Below, piece after piece: positions 17,510 through 25,931 of a stretch of DNA of 64,000 nucleotides. Within the stretch, counting starts at the first letter, position 1. Each line of letters opens with the position of its first letter. This DNA comes from JAWOFN01 sp046497505 [NCBI: bacterium] (GTDB taxonomy: Bacteria; Blakebacterota; Blakebacteria; Blakebacterales), in contig JAWOFN010000112.1 of the NCBI GenBank assembly GCA_046497505.1, positions 1 through 64,000 on the forward strand. Reading direction: 5' to 3'. The notes beneath the pieces were generated by a model, which saw only the letters and a list, made by a program, of their open reading frames with translations, did no database searches and was not told the DNA's origin. The position numbers and the translations under genes are program-made.

Positions 17510-17525
17510 AGTGAATTTTTTCACG
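17510..17525. promoter_or_regulatory. CRP/FNR-family operator, distal
   Basis: AGTGA-ATTTTT-TCACG matches TGTGA-N6-TCACA except at the two outermost bases. Its centre is 65 bp from the proximal site and about 61 bp upstream of the predicted start, the classic class I activation distance for CRP-type proteins. Confidence 0.55.
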
Positions 17526-17690
17526 TGCCCGCCGGGTAGGCCCCTGAAGTCATTATGCCGAAGGGACTTACGCATGAATCCCTCCCGGGGTCCTTTCGGT
17601 CCCGCCCCCGGCCCCCCGAAGACGCTTGCGGCGGGAGGCGCCGCAGGTCGCCCACTCACTCACCCACCCTCCCTCCGGGGGTGCGACCCG

Positions 17691-18839
17691 CTACTTCTCG
17701 AAACGCTCCACCACCGCCGGACCGACGGCGTCCCGGTGGACCATGATCCCCAGGACCCTGAGGGCGAACCAGTCCCCCCGCATCCACACGTAGCCCCGGC
17801 GGCCCGAACTGCTGCCGTGGGAGTTCTTGATCAGGTACCAGTCGTACCCGTCCACCACCCGGTGATCCACGGCATGGACCAGGTGGTCATCGGTGGTGCG
17901 GCGGTCCTCGAAATCGCGCTGGCGGTTCTCCTGGTCGATCATCAGGGGGCTGCCCATACCGGGATGGATCACCGCGATCCCCGCGCCGTTCCAGGAAGCC
18001 CCGCGGTCTCCCCAATCGGTGTCGATGGCCACGCTGAACCCCCGATCCAGCGCCCTGTTCATGATCCGGATGAAGTCGCCCAGGGGGACGTTGTAGTAGC
18101 CGTCGTAATCCCACCAGTTGTCCGGCACGTCCAGTTCGCCCCGGGTGTAGAAGGGGATGTCCGTGTAGGAGGTGAGTTCCCAGTAGGCGTCATAATCCAG
18201 CCCCAGGTAGTCGTCCGCGTACTCCTTCGGGGTCATCGAACGCTCCCCCACCCTGATCGAAGCGGGCGGAGGGGCCATATGGCGGTCGAGGACCTCGCGG
18301 ACCCGCGATACCACCTCGTCCTCGTCCCAGGCCCCCTTCTCCTTCTCGTCCGAGATGACCGCGTTCAGGTCCCTGCGCATGGCACCGTAGTCCTCCACCA
18401 CCGGGTAGTCCGCTTCCGGGACGATGCCGTACTCCCGGACGAGCCACACCGTGTCGTGGCTGAGCCCCCCATCGCTGAAGCGGGCCCCCTCGCCTCTCCG
18501 CTCCGCGTATTCCCGCGCCTTCTCCACGTAGGCCCAGTAGACAACGTAGTATTCGGAGAGATCCAGTTCCTCCCGCCTCCCCAGGGACTCGCGGACCGTC
18601 TCGTTGGCCCGGAGGACCTCCGACTCCAGGAAGGAGACGGTAGCGAAGTTCCAGCAGGTCCCCCCCCGCTGGGACTTGATCGAGGTGTGGGCGATGTCGG
18701 TACCCAGCCAGTTCGGGGCATGGATCGAGTCGAAGAAATGCTCCATGTCGGCTCGGCCCTGCCCCAGGGCGGGGGAGGTCCCCGCTAGCAGGAAGGTCGC
18801 TGCCAGCAGGACCGCCGTACGGCGTGCTGCTCTCTGCAT
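17691..18839 (-). CDS. Secreted C1-type cysteine peptidase (bleomycin-hydrolase-like)
   Basis: 382 residues with a signal peptide (1-26, ending SPALG-Q). Papain-fold catalytic residues are visible: Gln57 and Cys62 in QRGGTCWNFA, a His in DDHLVHAVDHRV, and Asn in YLIKNSHG. DYDAYWELTSY and an internal CNxx-like region resemble the C1B (aminopeptidase C) branch rather than papain itself. Export is unusual for that branch, which is normally cytoplasmic. ATG 18839 has GGAGG 6 nt upstream. Single gene, 268 nt before the hydrogenase operon on the same strand. Confidence 0.85.
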   Translation of the reverse strand: MQRAARRTAVLLAATFLLAGTSPALGQGRADMEHFFDSIHAPNWLGTDIAHTSIKSQRGGTCWNFATVSFLESEVLRANETVRESLGRREELDLSEYYVVYWAYVEKAREYAERRGEGARFSDGGLSHDTVWLVREYGIVPEADYPVVEDYGAMRRDLNAVISDEKEKGAWDEDEVVSRVREVLDRHMAPPPASIRVGERSMTPKEYADDYLGLDYDAYWELTSYTDIPFYTRGELDVPDNWWDYDGYYNVPLGDFIRIMNRALDRGFSVAIDTDWGDRGASWNGAGIAVIHPGMGSPLMIDQENRQRDFEDRRTTDDHLVHAVDHRVVDGYDWYLIKNSHGSSSGRRGYVWMRGDWFALRVLGIMVHRDAVGPAVVERFEK

Positions 18840-19142
18840 CGGTAGCCTCCGTTGAAGGATCGCCGGCCCGCATCACCATGGGTGCGGGTCCGTGTCCCCG
18901 GCAGGGGCCGGGGGCGATTCTGACTCCTCTCACCATGCATGGGCCGGAGGGTCCGGACAACCGGTTTTCAGACCCTGATGTCTCGAATGTGAGGCGCTGT
19001 GCGTCCCGGGTGCCGTGGAGGTCATAGTATTGTGGACTTTACAGTATATTGAAACCCGCAGTAGTATCGCGTCGTATCACCCGCGTGGACGCCCGGGGAA
19101 GGCACCAGGGAGAGAGCCTCGGGCACAAGACCAGGAGGACGC
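18840..19142. other. Divergent intergenic region, 303 bp
   Basis: No gene is seen. It holds the ribosome site of the C1 peptidase (GGAGG near 18850), a GC hairpin around 18894-18912 in that gene's leader, and, towards the PadR gene, an AT island with TATATT at 19045-19050 that is the likely -10 for padR. Direct or inverted AT-rich half-sites around 19026-19050 could be a PadR autoregulatory operator, but no clean palindrome stands out. Confidence 0.4.
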
Positions 19143-19511
19143 ATGGAGGACGTGGAGGCTGCGGTCCAGAAGTTCCAGCGCGAGCTGAACTCGGGCACGG
19201 TGGCGCTGGTGCTGCTCAGCGTCCTGGAGGCCTCGAAAATGCCCCTGTACGGCTACGAGATCGCCCGGCGCCTGGACCGGGACGACGAAGAGGAGCCCCG
19301 GGTGAAGCAGGGCACCCTCTACCCCGTCCTGCGGTCCCTGGAGAGCGGCGGACTGCTGCGCAGCGAGGTCGAGCCCTCATCCTCCGGCCCGCCGAGGCGG
19401 TACTACCGGGTGACCGGCCTGGGGCAGGAGGTCCTGGCGGCCTGGGAGGAACGCTGGGAGAAGACGCGTGATTTCGTGGACGAGATCCGGAAGGGAGCAA
19501 ACGGTGGATGA
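19143..19511 (+). CDS. PadR-family transcriptional regulator
   Basis: 122 residues. Winged helix-turn-helix of the PadR type: LLSVLEASKMPLYGYEI, KQGTLYPVLRSLE and a wing with PPRRYYRVTG, followed by the C-terminal dimerisation helix. It typically represses its own operon and releases on ligand. The last 8 nt overlap the next gene, which encodes a membrane protein with an N-terminal DUF1700-like helical region, the usual PadR partner in many bacteria. Confidence 0.92.
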   Translation: MEDVEAAVQKFQRELNSGTVALVLLSVLEASKMPLYGYEIARRLDRDDEEEPRVKQGTLYPVLRSLESGGLLRSEVEPSSSGPPRRYYRVTGLGQEVLAAWEERWEKTRDFVDEIRKGANGG

Positions 19512-20412
19512 GCGGATCGCATCCTATCTGGAGTCGCTGAGGCAGGCCCTGGCCGGGGTCGACCCCGCCCTAATGCAAGACGCCCTCTACGACGCGGAAG
19601 AGCATCTCCGGAGCGAGATGGAGCAGATGCCGGAGGCCGAGCGTGAGAAGGCCCTGCCCGCCCTGCTCGAACGATTCGGGGAACCGGAAGAGGTGGCCCG
19701 GGCCTATCGGGAGGCGGAGATCCGCCTCCACGGGCCCTCCCCGGCCGCCGGGGAGCGTACCCCCACGACGCCCTCCGGCCGGCCGCGGCAGGACTACGGC
19801 CTGGGCCCCTTCTTCGGGGTCCTCGTGGACCCCCACGCCTACGGAGCCCTCTTCTACATGCTCCTCTCCCTCATCACCGGGATCCTCTACTTCACCTGGG
19901 TCGTCACCGGGGCGAGCATCTCGGTGAGCTTCCTCATCCTCATCATCGGTATCCCGATCCTCCTCCTCTTCCTCGCCACCACCCGGGTCTTCTCCTTCGT
20001 GGAAGGGCGGATCGTGGAGGCGCTGCTCGGGGTCCGCATGCCCCGTCGGCATCGCCCCGCCGGCACCGAGGGGCAGTGGCTGGAGCGGATCAAGGAGTGG
20101 TTCACCGATGCCCGCACCTGGGCCACCATGCTCTACATGCTGGTCATGATGCCCCTGGGGATCTTCTACTTCACCCTGGCGGTGACCTGGCTGGGGGTCT
20201 CCCTCGGACTCTTCGCCGCACCCTGGGTGCAGCTCATCGCCGGGGAACCCATCATCCAGTTCGGGTGGGGTACCTACTGGCTGGAGTGGTGGGCGTTCCC
20301 CCTGCTCATGGCGGTCGGAGCCCTCCTCGCCGTCATCGGGCTGCATCTGTTCCGCCTCATCGGGCGGGCTCACGGAACCTTCGCCAAGGCCATGCTGGTG
20401 AGCCGGATCTAG
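19504..20412 (+). CDS. PadR-partner membrane sensor (DUF1700/Sensor-type)
   Basis: 302 residues from GTG 19504 (GGAAGGGAG upstream, overlapping padR). The N-terminal ~75 residues form the helical domain common to PadR-partner proteins (YDAEEHLRSEME, ALLERFGEPEEVARAY). Two pairs of hydrophobic segments follow, each with the repeated LLSLITGILYFTWVVT / LVMMPLGIFYFTLAVT pattern of the Sensor family. Probably an integral membrane protein that works with PadR in envelope or ligand sensing. Its TAG stop shares CTAG with the stop of the convergent ClC gene. Confidence 0.82.
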   Translation: MDERIASYLESLRQALAGVDPALMQDALYDAEEHLRSEMEQMPEAEREKALPALLERFGEPEEVARAYREAEIRLHGPSPAAGERTPTTPSGRPRQDYGLGPFFGVLVDPHAYGALFYMLLSLITGILYFTWVVTGASISVSFLILIIGIPILLLFLATTRVFSFVEGRIVEALLGVRMPRRHRPAGTEGQWLERIKEWFTDARTWATMLYMLVMMPLGIFYFTLAVTWLGVSLGLFAAPWVQLIAGEPIIQFGWGTYWLEWWAFPLLMAVGALLAVIGLHLFRLIGRAHGTFAKAMLVSRI

Positions 20413-21612
20413 CGCCCGGAGGGGACCGTGACGGGGAGACCGGTGTGTCGGGGTCCCTCGTGGACCTCCCGGGCCATGTCCCTCTGGAGCATCTCCCGGT
20501 TGTAGCGTGCGATCACATCGTTCTTCCGCAGCGTGCCCAGCAGCTTCCCCTCCTGGGGATCCACCACCGGGATCTCATCGGCTCCGGTCCGTTCGAACTC
20601 GTGCATCACCCAGCTCAGGTCGTCCTCCGGCCTCACCGCCTGCACGTCCGCGGTGGCCAGGGTACAGGAGAGCATCATGGCAAGGATGATCTGGTAGTTC
20701 CCGGTGAGTTCGAAGAGCATGAGCACGGCGGTGAGGGGAGCATGCGTGGCGGCTGCCAGGACCGACCCCATCCCCACCATGGCGTAGGCCCCGCTCTGGG
20801 CGGTGGCGAAGGGGGCCCCCTGGACCAGGCTGCCCACCACGCTGCCCAGCATGACCCCGATGAACAGGCTGGGTGATAGGAGCCCCCCCGACCCCCCCGA
20901 CCCCAGGGTGAAGGAGGTGGCGGCCACCTTGGCCAGCATGACGAGGAACAGGAGGAGGAGCGGGGAAGCGGGCTCCGGGCTCAGAACGGTCTCGATGGCG
21001 TCGTAGCCCACCCCCAACACCTGGGGGAAGCCCACGGCCACCAGTCCCAGGAGCGCACCCCCCGCCGCGGGCCGCGCCCAGGCCGGCAGGTACTCCAGAT
21101 GGTGGAACAGCCTCGTGGCGGTGTTCAGGGCACGTATGAACACCAGGGCCACCAGGGCGGCCAGCAGGCCGAGGAGGGCATAGGGAAGGAACTCCCAGAC
21201 GCTCACGATGTGGAAGACCCCCTCCGGGATGGCGAAGGTGGGCTGGGTGCCGAAGAAAGAGCGTCCCACCGCCGTACCCAGTACGCTCGCCACGACCACG
21301 GGAGTGAAGTGGGAGACGCCGAAATCCCCCAGGATCACCTCGGCCGCGAAGATGGCCCCGGCGATGGGTGTGTTGAAGGTGGCTGAGATCCCTCCGGCGG
21401 CCCCCGAGGCCACCAGGATCCTCACATACCGGCCCGGGAGCCGGGCGAACGTTCCCAGGGCGGACCCCACCGCGGAGCCGATCTGTACGATCGACGAGCC
21501 AGCGGAAGCCCATCGCCCCGAACCCGGTGAGCACGCCGGTGACAGCAGCCAGGCCCAGGATCCGGGAGTGCTCACTCTGCCTCAGACGCTTGATGAGGTC
21601 CCGGGTACGCAT
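20409..21612 (-). pseudogene. ClC chloride channel/antiporter gene with out-of-frame internal deletion
   Basis: ATG 21612 starts one frame coding a ClC N-terminus and first membrane helix (GVLTGFGAMGFRWLV) down to about 21495. The rest of the channel continues in another frame: SSIVQIGSAVGSALG, GGISATFNTPIAGAIFA, FTLGSGGSGGLLSPSLF and a C-terminal CBS domain. In intact ClC proteins about 110 residues, including the first selectivity-filter motif GSGxP and GREGP, lie between these parts. Here they are missing and the junction shifts frame. The downstream part has no good start. Either a true deletion or an assembly error. The ATG sits 1 nt after the P-type ATPase stop, so the gene was the second in that operon. 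Confidence 0.75.
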
Positions 21613-21613
21613 C

Positions 21614-24316
21614 TCAGATCGGAGACCAGCGGCCGCGGGTAACGAGACCGGCGGCGATGGGGGCCAGGCTCATGAGGCCGACCACACCCCATCCCCGCCA
21701 GCCCGGGTCCTCCACGTGGAGCACATGGGCCAGGGGCGGTACGAAGACCGCGACCACCAGCAGGAGGATGCAGAGCCCCAGGGCCCCCCAGACGTACCGG
21801 TTCCGGGTGACCTCGTTCCGGAAGAAACCGGAGGAGCTCCCCCGCATGTTGAAGACGTGCCAGAGCTGGGCGAATGCAAGGGTCAGGAAGGAGACGGTGA
21901 TGGCCTGCTGACGGGGGAGCTCCAGCCACAGCAGCGCCAGGGCCAGGGCACCGAGAACCCCGGTGGTGAAGGCGGTGCCGTAGAAGGCGATCCCGGTCCA
22001 GTGACGGCGGGCGAGGATCGGCTCGGACTGCGGCCGGGGGGGACGCTGCATGACCCCCCGCTCCCCCTCCCCCATGCCCAGGGCCAGGGCCGGGAAGATG
22101 TCGGTCACCAGGTTGAGGAAGAGGATCTGGAGGGGGAGGATGGGCAGTACGGTCCCCACCAGGGAGGCCAGCCCCACCACCATGACCTCGCTGACGTTGC
22201 AGGAGAGCAGATAGTAGACGAAGCGCCGGATGTTCCCGAAGATCACCCGGCCCTGTTCCACCGCCGCCACGATGCTGGAGAAGGCATCGTCCTGGAGGAC
22301 CATGTCGGCCGCCTCCCGGGCCACCTGGGTACCCCGCCGTCCCATGGCCACCCCGATGTCGGCCTTCTTCAGGGCCGGGGCATCGTTCACCCCGTCCCCG
22401 GTCATGGCCACCACCCGGCCCTCTCTCTGGTGCAGCTCGATGAGGTCGAGTTTCTGGCCGGGACTCACCCGGGCGAAGACGGGCACATCCAGCATGCGTG
22501 CCCGGACCTCGCTCTGGTCCATGTCCGCCCCGGAGAGCTCCTTCCCCTCCACCACGGCCGGGTCCTCGGTCTCTGTGAGCCCCACCGCCTCGGCGATCCC
22601 CAGCGCCGTGAGGGCCTGGTCCCCCGTGACCATCACCACCCGGATGCCCGCCGCCTGGCAGCGGTCGAGGGAGGCCCTCACGTCGGTCCTCGGCGGGTCG
22701 AGGAGACAGGCCAGTCCAAGGAGCGTGAGGTCGCCATAGGGGTCGGCCCCTGCATCACCGACCTGCTTCCAGGCCAGGGCGATGATCCGAAGCCCCTCCG
22801 CGGCCAGTTCCCGGTTCCGCTCCTCCCACGCCTCCAGGGCCTCCGGGGTCAGGTCCTCCTCCCCGTCGACCGTCCGGACCCGGATGCATACCTCGAAGAC
22901 CGCTTCCGGAGCGCCCTTCACCGCGGTCCGGAAGGCTCCCTCCCCCCGGTGTACCGTGGCCATCATGTTCCGATTTGGGTCGAAGGCCACCTCGCGCTCT
23001 TCGGGCAGGTCCTCCAGGAGTCCGTCTCGGGTCAGACCGGCCCGGGCAGCACCCACCAGCAGGGCCGCTTCCAGGGGGTCCCCGGTGGTATCTCCCGGTC
23101 CCTCTTCGCCGAGGCTCGCGTTGTTGCACAGGGCCGCCGCGACGAGGGCGTCGCGGATGGGCCCCTCGTTCGGCGGGACCTCCTCCTCCCCGGCGAGGAA
23201 TCGGCCCGGAGCGATGCCCCCCGGCCCTCCTCCCTCCTCCTCCGGGGTCTCGAGCGTGACCGTGCGGTCCGCCAGGGCCAGGCGCGTGAGGGTCATCCGG
23301 TTCTCGGTGAGGGTCCCCGTCTTGTCGGTACAGATGATCGAGGTGGCCCCCAGGGTCTCCACGCTGGAGAGTCGGTTGATGAGGGCGTTCCTCCGAGCCA
23401 TCTCCTGCATGCCCCGGGCCAGGACGATGGTGGCTACGATGGGGAGACCCTCCGGGATCGTGGCCACGGCCAGGGCGATCCCCGTCTCGATCATGAGGAA
23501 GAGTTCCTTGCCCCCGGCGATACCGCTCACCGTCACCGCAGCCGCGATGCCCAGGGTCACCCAGATGAGCCGGCGGCCCAGACGGTCCAGACGTTCTTCC
23601 AGGGGGGTGGCCTCCTCCTCGGCCGACTCCACCATGGCGGAGATCCGCCCCAGTTCGGTGTCCATACCGGTGTGGACCACCAGACCCTCACCGGAACCCC
23701 GTGTCAGGGCGGTCCCCTTGTAGAGCATGCCGGTCCGCCCGGCCAGCTCCGCCTCCTCGCCGACCGGTCCCTCCCCCTTGCTGACCGGAAGGCTCTCACC
23801 CGTGAGCGCGGACTCGTCGGCCTGGAGTTCGTTGGACTCACGGATACGGAGGTCGGCCACCATGACATCACCGCCCTCGAGGAGCACCACGTCCCCGGGT
23901 ACGAGATCCTCCGCATCCACCTCTTCCACCCGGCCCTCCCGTCGCACCCGGGCCGAGACCCTGCCCAGTTCGTAGAGGGCCTCCATGGAACGGACCGCCC
24001 GGAGTTCGGTGAAGAAGCCGATGGCGGAGTTGATGAGGATGACAGCCAGGATGGCCCAGCCCTCCAGCGTCTCCCCGTAGGCGAAGGCCACCGCCGAGGC
24101 GGCGGCCAGCAGGCCGATGATCAGGCTCTTGAACTGTGCGATGAGGATGGAGAGGGCGCTGCGTGTCTCGTGTCGGCGGAGTTCGTTGCTGCCGAACCGC
24201 TCCCTGCGATCCGACACCTGCCCATCCGTCAGTCCCTCATGCGCATCCACACCCAGTCGGTCGGCCAGTTCCCCGGCCGGGAGGGACCAGGTCGTACCCG
24301 GGATCTCATGCTCCAC
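21614..24316 (-). CDS. P-type cation-transporting ATPase (P2, Ca2+-like)
   Basis: 900 residues from GTG 24316. In order: N-terminal cation ATPase domain, two membrane helices, actuator domain with TGES (QADESALTGESLP), the M4 motif ATIPEGLPIV, phosphorylation site Asp331 in CTDKTGTLTEN, nucleotide domain with VKGAPE, hinge TGDGVNDAPALKKADIG, then six C-terminal helices. This is the layout of P2A/P2B (SERCA/PMCA-like) pumps; ion choice is probably Ca2+ but was not tested by ligand positions. GGAG lies upstream. The broken ClC gene follows, so together they may once have handled ion balance. Confidence 0.93.
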   Translation of the reverse strand: MEHEIPGTTWSLPAGELADRLGVDAHEGLTDGQVSDRRERFGSNELRRHETRSALSILIAQFKSLIIGLLAAASAVAFAYGETLEGWAILAVILINSAIGFFTELRAVRSMEALYELGRVSARVRREGRVEEVDAEDLVPGDVVLLEGGDVMVADLRIRESNELQADESALTGESLPVSKGEGPVGEEAELAGRTGMLYKGTALTRGSGEGLVVHTGMDTELGRISAMVESAEEEATPLEERLDRLGRRLIWVTLGIAAAVTVSGIAGGKELFLMIETGIALAVATIPEGLPIVATIVLARGMQEMARRNALINRLSSVETLGATSIICTDKTGTLTENRMTLTRLALADRTVTLETPEEEGGGPGGIAPGRFLAGEEEVPPNEGPIRDALVAAALCNNASLGEEGPGDTTGDPLEAALLVGAARAGLTRDGLLEDLPEEREVAFDPNRNMMATVHRGEGAFRTAVKGAPEAVFEVCIRVRTVDGEEDLTPEALEAWEERNRELAAEGLRIIALAWKQVGDAGADPYGDLTLLGLACLLDPPRTDVRASLDRCQAAGIRVVMVTGDQALTALGIAEAVGLTETEDPAVVEGKELSGADMDQSEVRARMLDVPVFARVSPGQKLDLIELHQREGRVVAMTGDGVNDAPALKKADIGVAMGRRGTQVAREAADMVLQDDAFSSIVAAVEQGRVIFGNIRRFVYYLLSCNVSEVMVVGLASLVGTVLPILPLQILFLNLVTDIFPALALGMGEGERGVMQRPPRPQSEPILARRHWTGIAFYGTAFTTGVLGALALALLWLELPRQQAITVSFLTLAFAQLWHVFNMRGSSSGFFRNEVTRNRYVWGALGLCILLLVVAVFVPPLAHVLHVEDPGWRGWGVVGLMSLAPIAAGLVTRGRWSPI

Positions 24317-24502
24317 GATGCGTCTGCTCCGGACTGGGATGGCAGGGTCGGTCCTCGGTCATCGAATGCAAGGTACCCCGGGTGATGTCGCGGCTCAACC
24401 GGACGAGCGTGTCGGTCCCGGGCCGAGGTGGCGGAACCGGGACACGGAACCTACCTTGGGGCCGACCCCATCGACGAACCACAGGAAGAAGGGTGTGCAG
24501 GC

Positions 24503-25900
24503 ATGAAGGTGACCTTCCGGGGAGCTGCCCGCACGGTGACCGGATCGATGCACCGGGTGGACACCGCGGACGGGAAGACGGTGCTGCTGGACTGCGGGCT
24601 CTACCAGGGACGGCGCAAGAAGGCCGCGAAGATCAATCGCGAGATGCCGCTCCCGGTGGAGGAGATCGACGCCGTCCTCCTCTCCCACGCTCACATCGAT
24701 CATTCCGGACTGCTCCCCCGTCTCTACAAGGAAGGTTACCGCGGTCCTGTCTACGCCACACCGGCCACGGCGGACCTGAGCGGCATCATGCTCAGGGACT
24801 CCGCCCACATCCAGGAAGCAGATGTACGGTACGTGAACAAGAAGAACGAGGCGAGGGGGCTCCCTCCCGTGGAGCCCCTCTACGAGATCCCCGACGCGGA
24901 GGGGGTGAGCGGTCTCTTCATCCCCGTGGACTGCCGGGAGGTCTTCACCCCCGTCGAGGGCCTGGAGGTGGAGTACCGCGACGCCGGTCACATACTCGGC
25001 TCGGCCAGCATGACGCTCATGGCCCGGGAGGAGGAGCGCGAAGTCCGTCTCGGCTTCACCGGGGACGTGGGCAGGCCGGACCGCCTCATCATCCGTGACC
25101 CCCAGCCCATGATGGACTGCGACTGGCTCATCACCGAGTCGACCTACGGCGGACAGGTACATGACCCGCCGGAGAGCGCGAAGAAGCGGCTCGAAGAGGT
25201 CATCGGCCGCACCGTGGAACGGGGGGGGAAGGTCATCATCCCCGCCTTCAGCGTGGGCCGCACCCAGGAGATCGTCCACACCCTGGACCAGCTCTGGAAC
25301 GAAGGACGGCTGCCCATGATCCCCGTCTACGTGGACAGCCCCCTGGCGGTGAACGCCACCGACATCTACAAGGACCATCCGGAGTGCTACGACCAGGACC
25401 TGAGGGAGTACATACTGAGCGATGCCGACCCCTTCGGGTTCCGCAGACTGACCTACGTGAGGAACGTGGAGGAGTCGAAGGCCCTGAACGGGCGCAGGGA
25501 CCCCATGGTCATCATCAGCGCTTCGGGGATGTGCGAGGGGGGACGGATCCTCCACCACTTGAAGAACAACATCCACGACGAACGCAACACCGTCCTCATG
25601 GTGGGCTATTCCGCCGAACACACCCTGGGCCGGAGGATCTCCGAGCGCAGGAGCAGGGTCCGGATCTTCGGGACCGAGTACGCGCTGAGAGCCCAGGTAG
25701 AGGTCATGGACGCCTATTCCGCCCATGCGGACCAGCCTGAACTCCTGGACTTCCTGGAGCCCCTGCATACCGCACGGCTCAAGGGGGTCTTCCTGGTCCA
25801 CGGGTCGCTGGACCGGCAGGAGGCGATGAGGAAGGAACTCCGGCGAAAGGGCTGCGACAACGTGATGGTACCGGAGCGGGGCCAGAGCTTCACGCTCTGA
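24503..25900 (+). CDS. MBL-fold/beta-CASP ribonuclease-like protein
   Basis: 465 residues from ATG 24503. N-terminal half of the metallo-beta-lactamase domain with HAHIDHSG (His62, His64, Asp66, His67), DAGHILGS and GDVGR. The beta-CASP insert has VDSPLAV and IISASGMCEGGRI. The C-terminal ligands are in DAYSAHADQ and VHGSLDRQ. It is the family of RNA-processing exo/endonucleases (KEGG/COG1236-type) acting in the cytoplasm. Single gene, divergent from the P-type ATPase. The frame is open upstream to 24428, but ATG 24503 begins exactly at the conserved MKVTFRGAARTVTGS N-terminus. Confidence 0.92.
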   Translation: MKVTFRGAARTVTGSMHRVDTADGKTVLLDCGLYQGRRKKAAKINREMPLPVEEIDAVLLSHAHIDHSGLLPRLYKEGYRGPVYATPATADLSGIMLRDSAHIQEADVRYVNKKNEARGLPPVEPLYEIPDAEGVSGLFIPVDCREVFTPVEGLEVEYRDAGHILGSASMTLMAREEEREVRLGFTGDVGRPDRLIIRDPQPMMDCDWLITESTYGGQVHDPPESAKKRLEEVIGRTVERGGKVIIPAFSVGRTQEIVHTLDQLWNEGRLPMIPVYVDSPLAVNATDIYKDHPECYDQDLREYILSDADPFGFRRLTYVRNVEESKALNGRRDPMVIISASGMCEGGRILHHLKNNIHDERNTVLMVGYSAEHTLGRRISERRSRVRIFGTEYALRAQVEVMDAYSAHADQPELLDFLEPLHTARLKGVFLVHGSLDRQEAMRKELRRKGCDNVMVPERGQSFTL

Positions 25901-25931
25901 GTCCTCCGGCCCCGCCGATCGGTCTCGCTTC

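Noticed and set aside
21527-24385. 952-codon open frame on the + strand
   Set aside because: Shadow of the P-type ATPase; low-complexity His/Gly/Asp/Glu composition with no motif.
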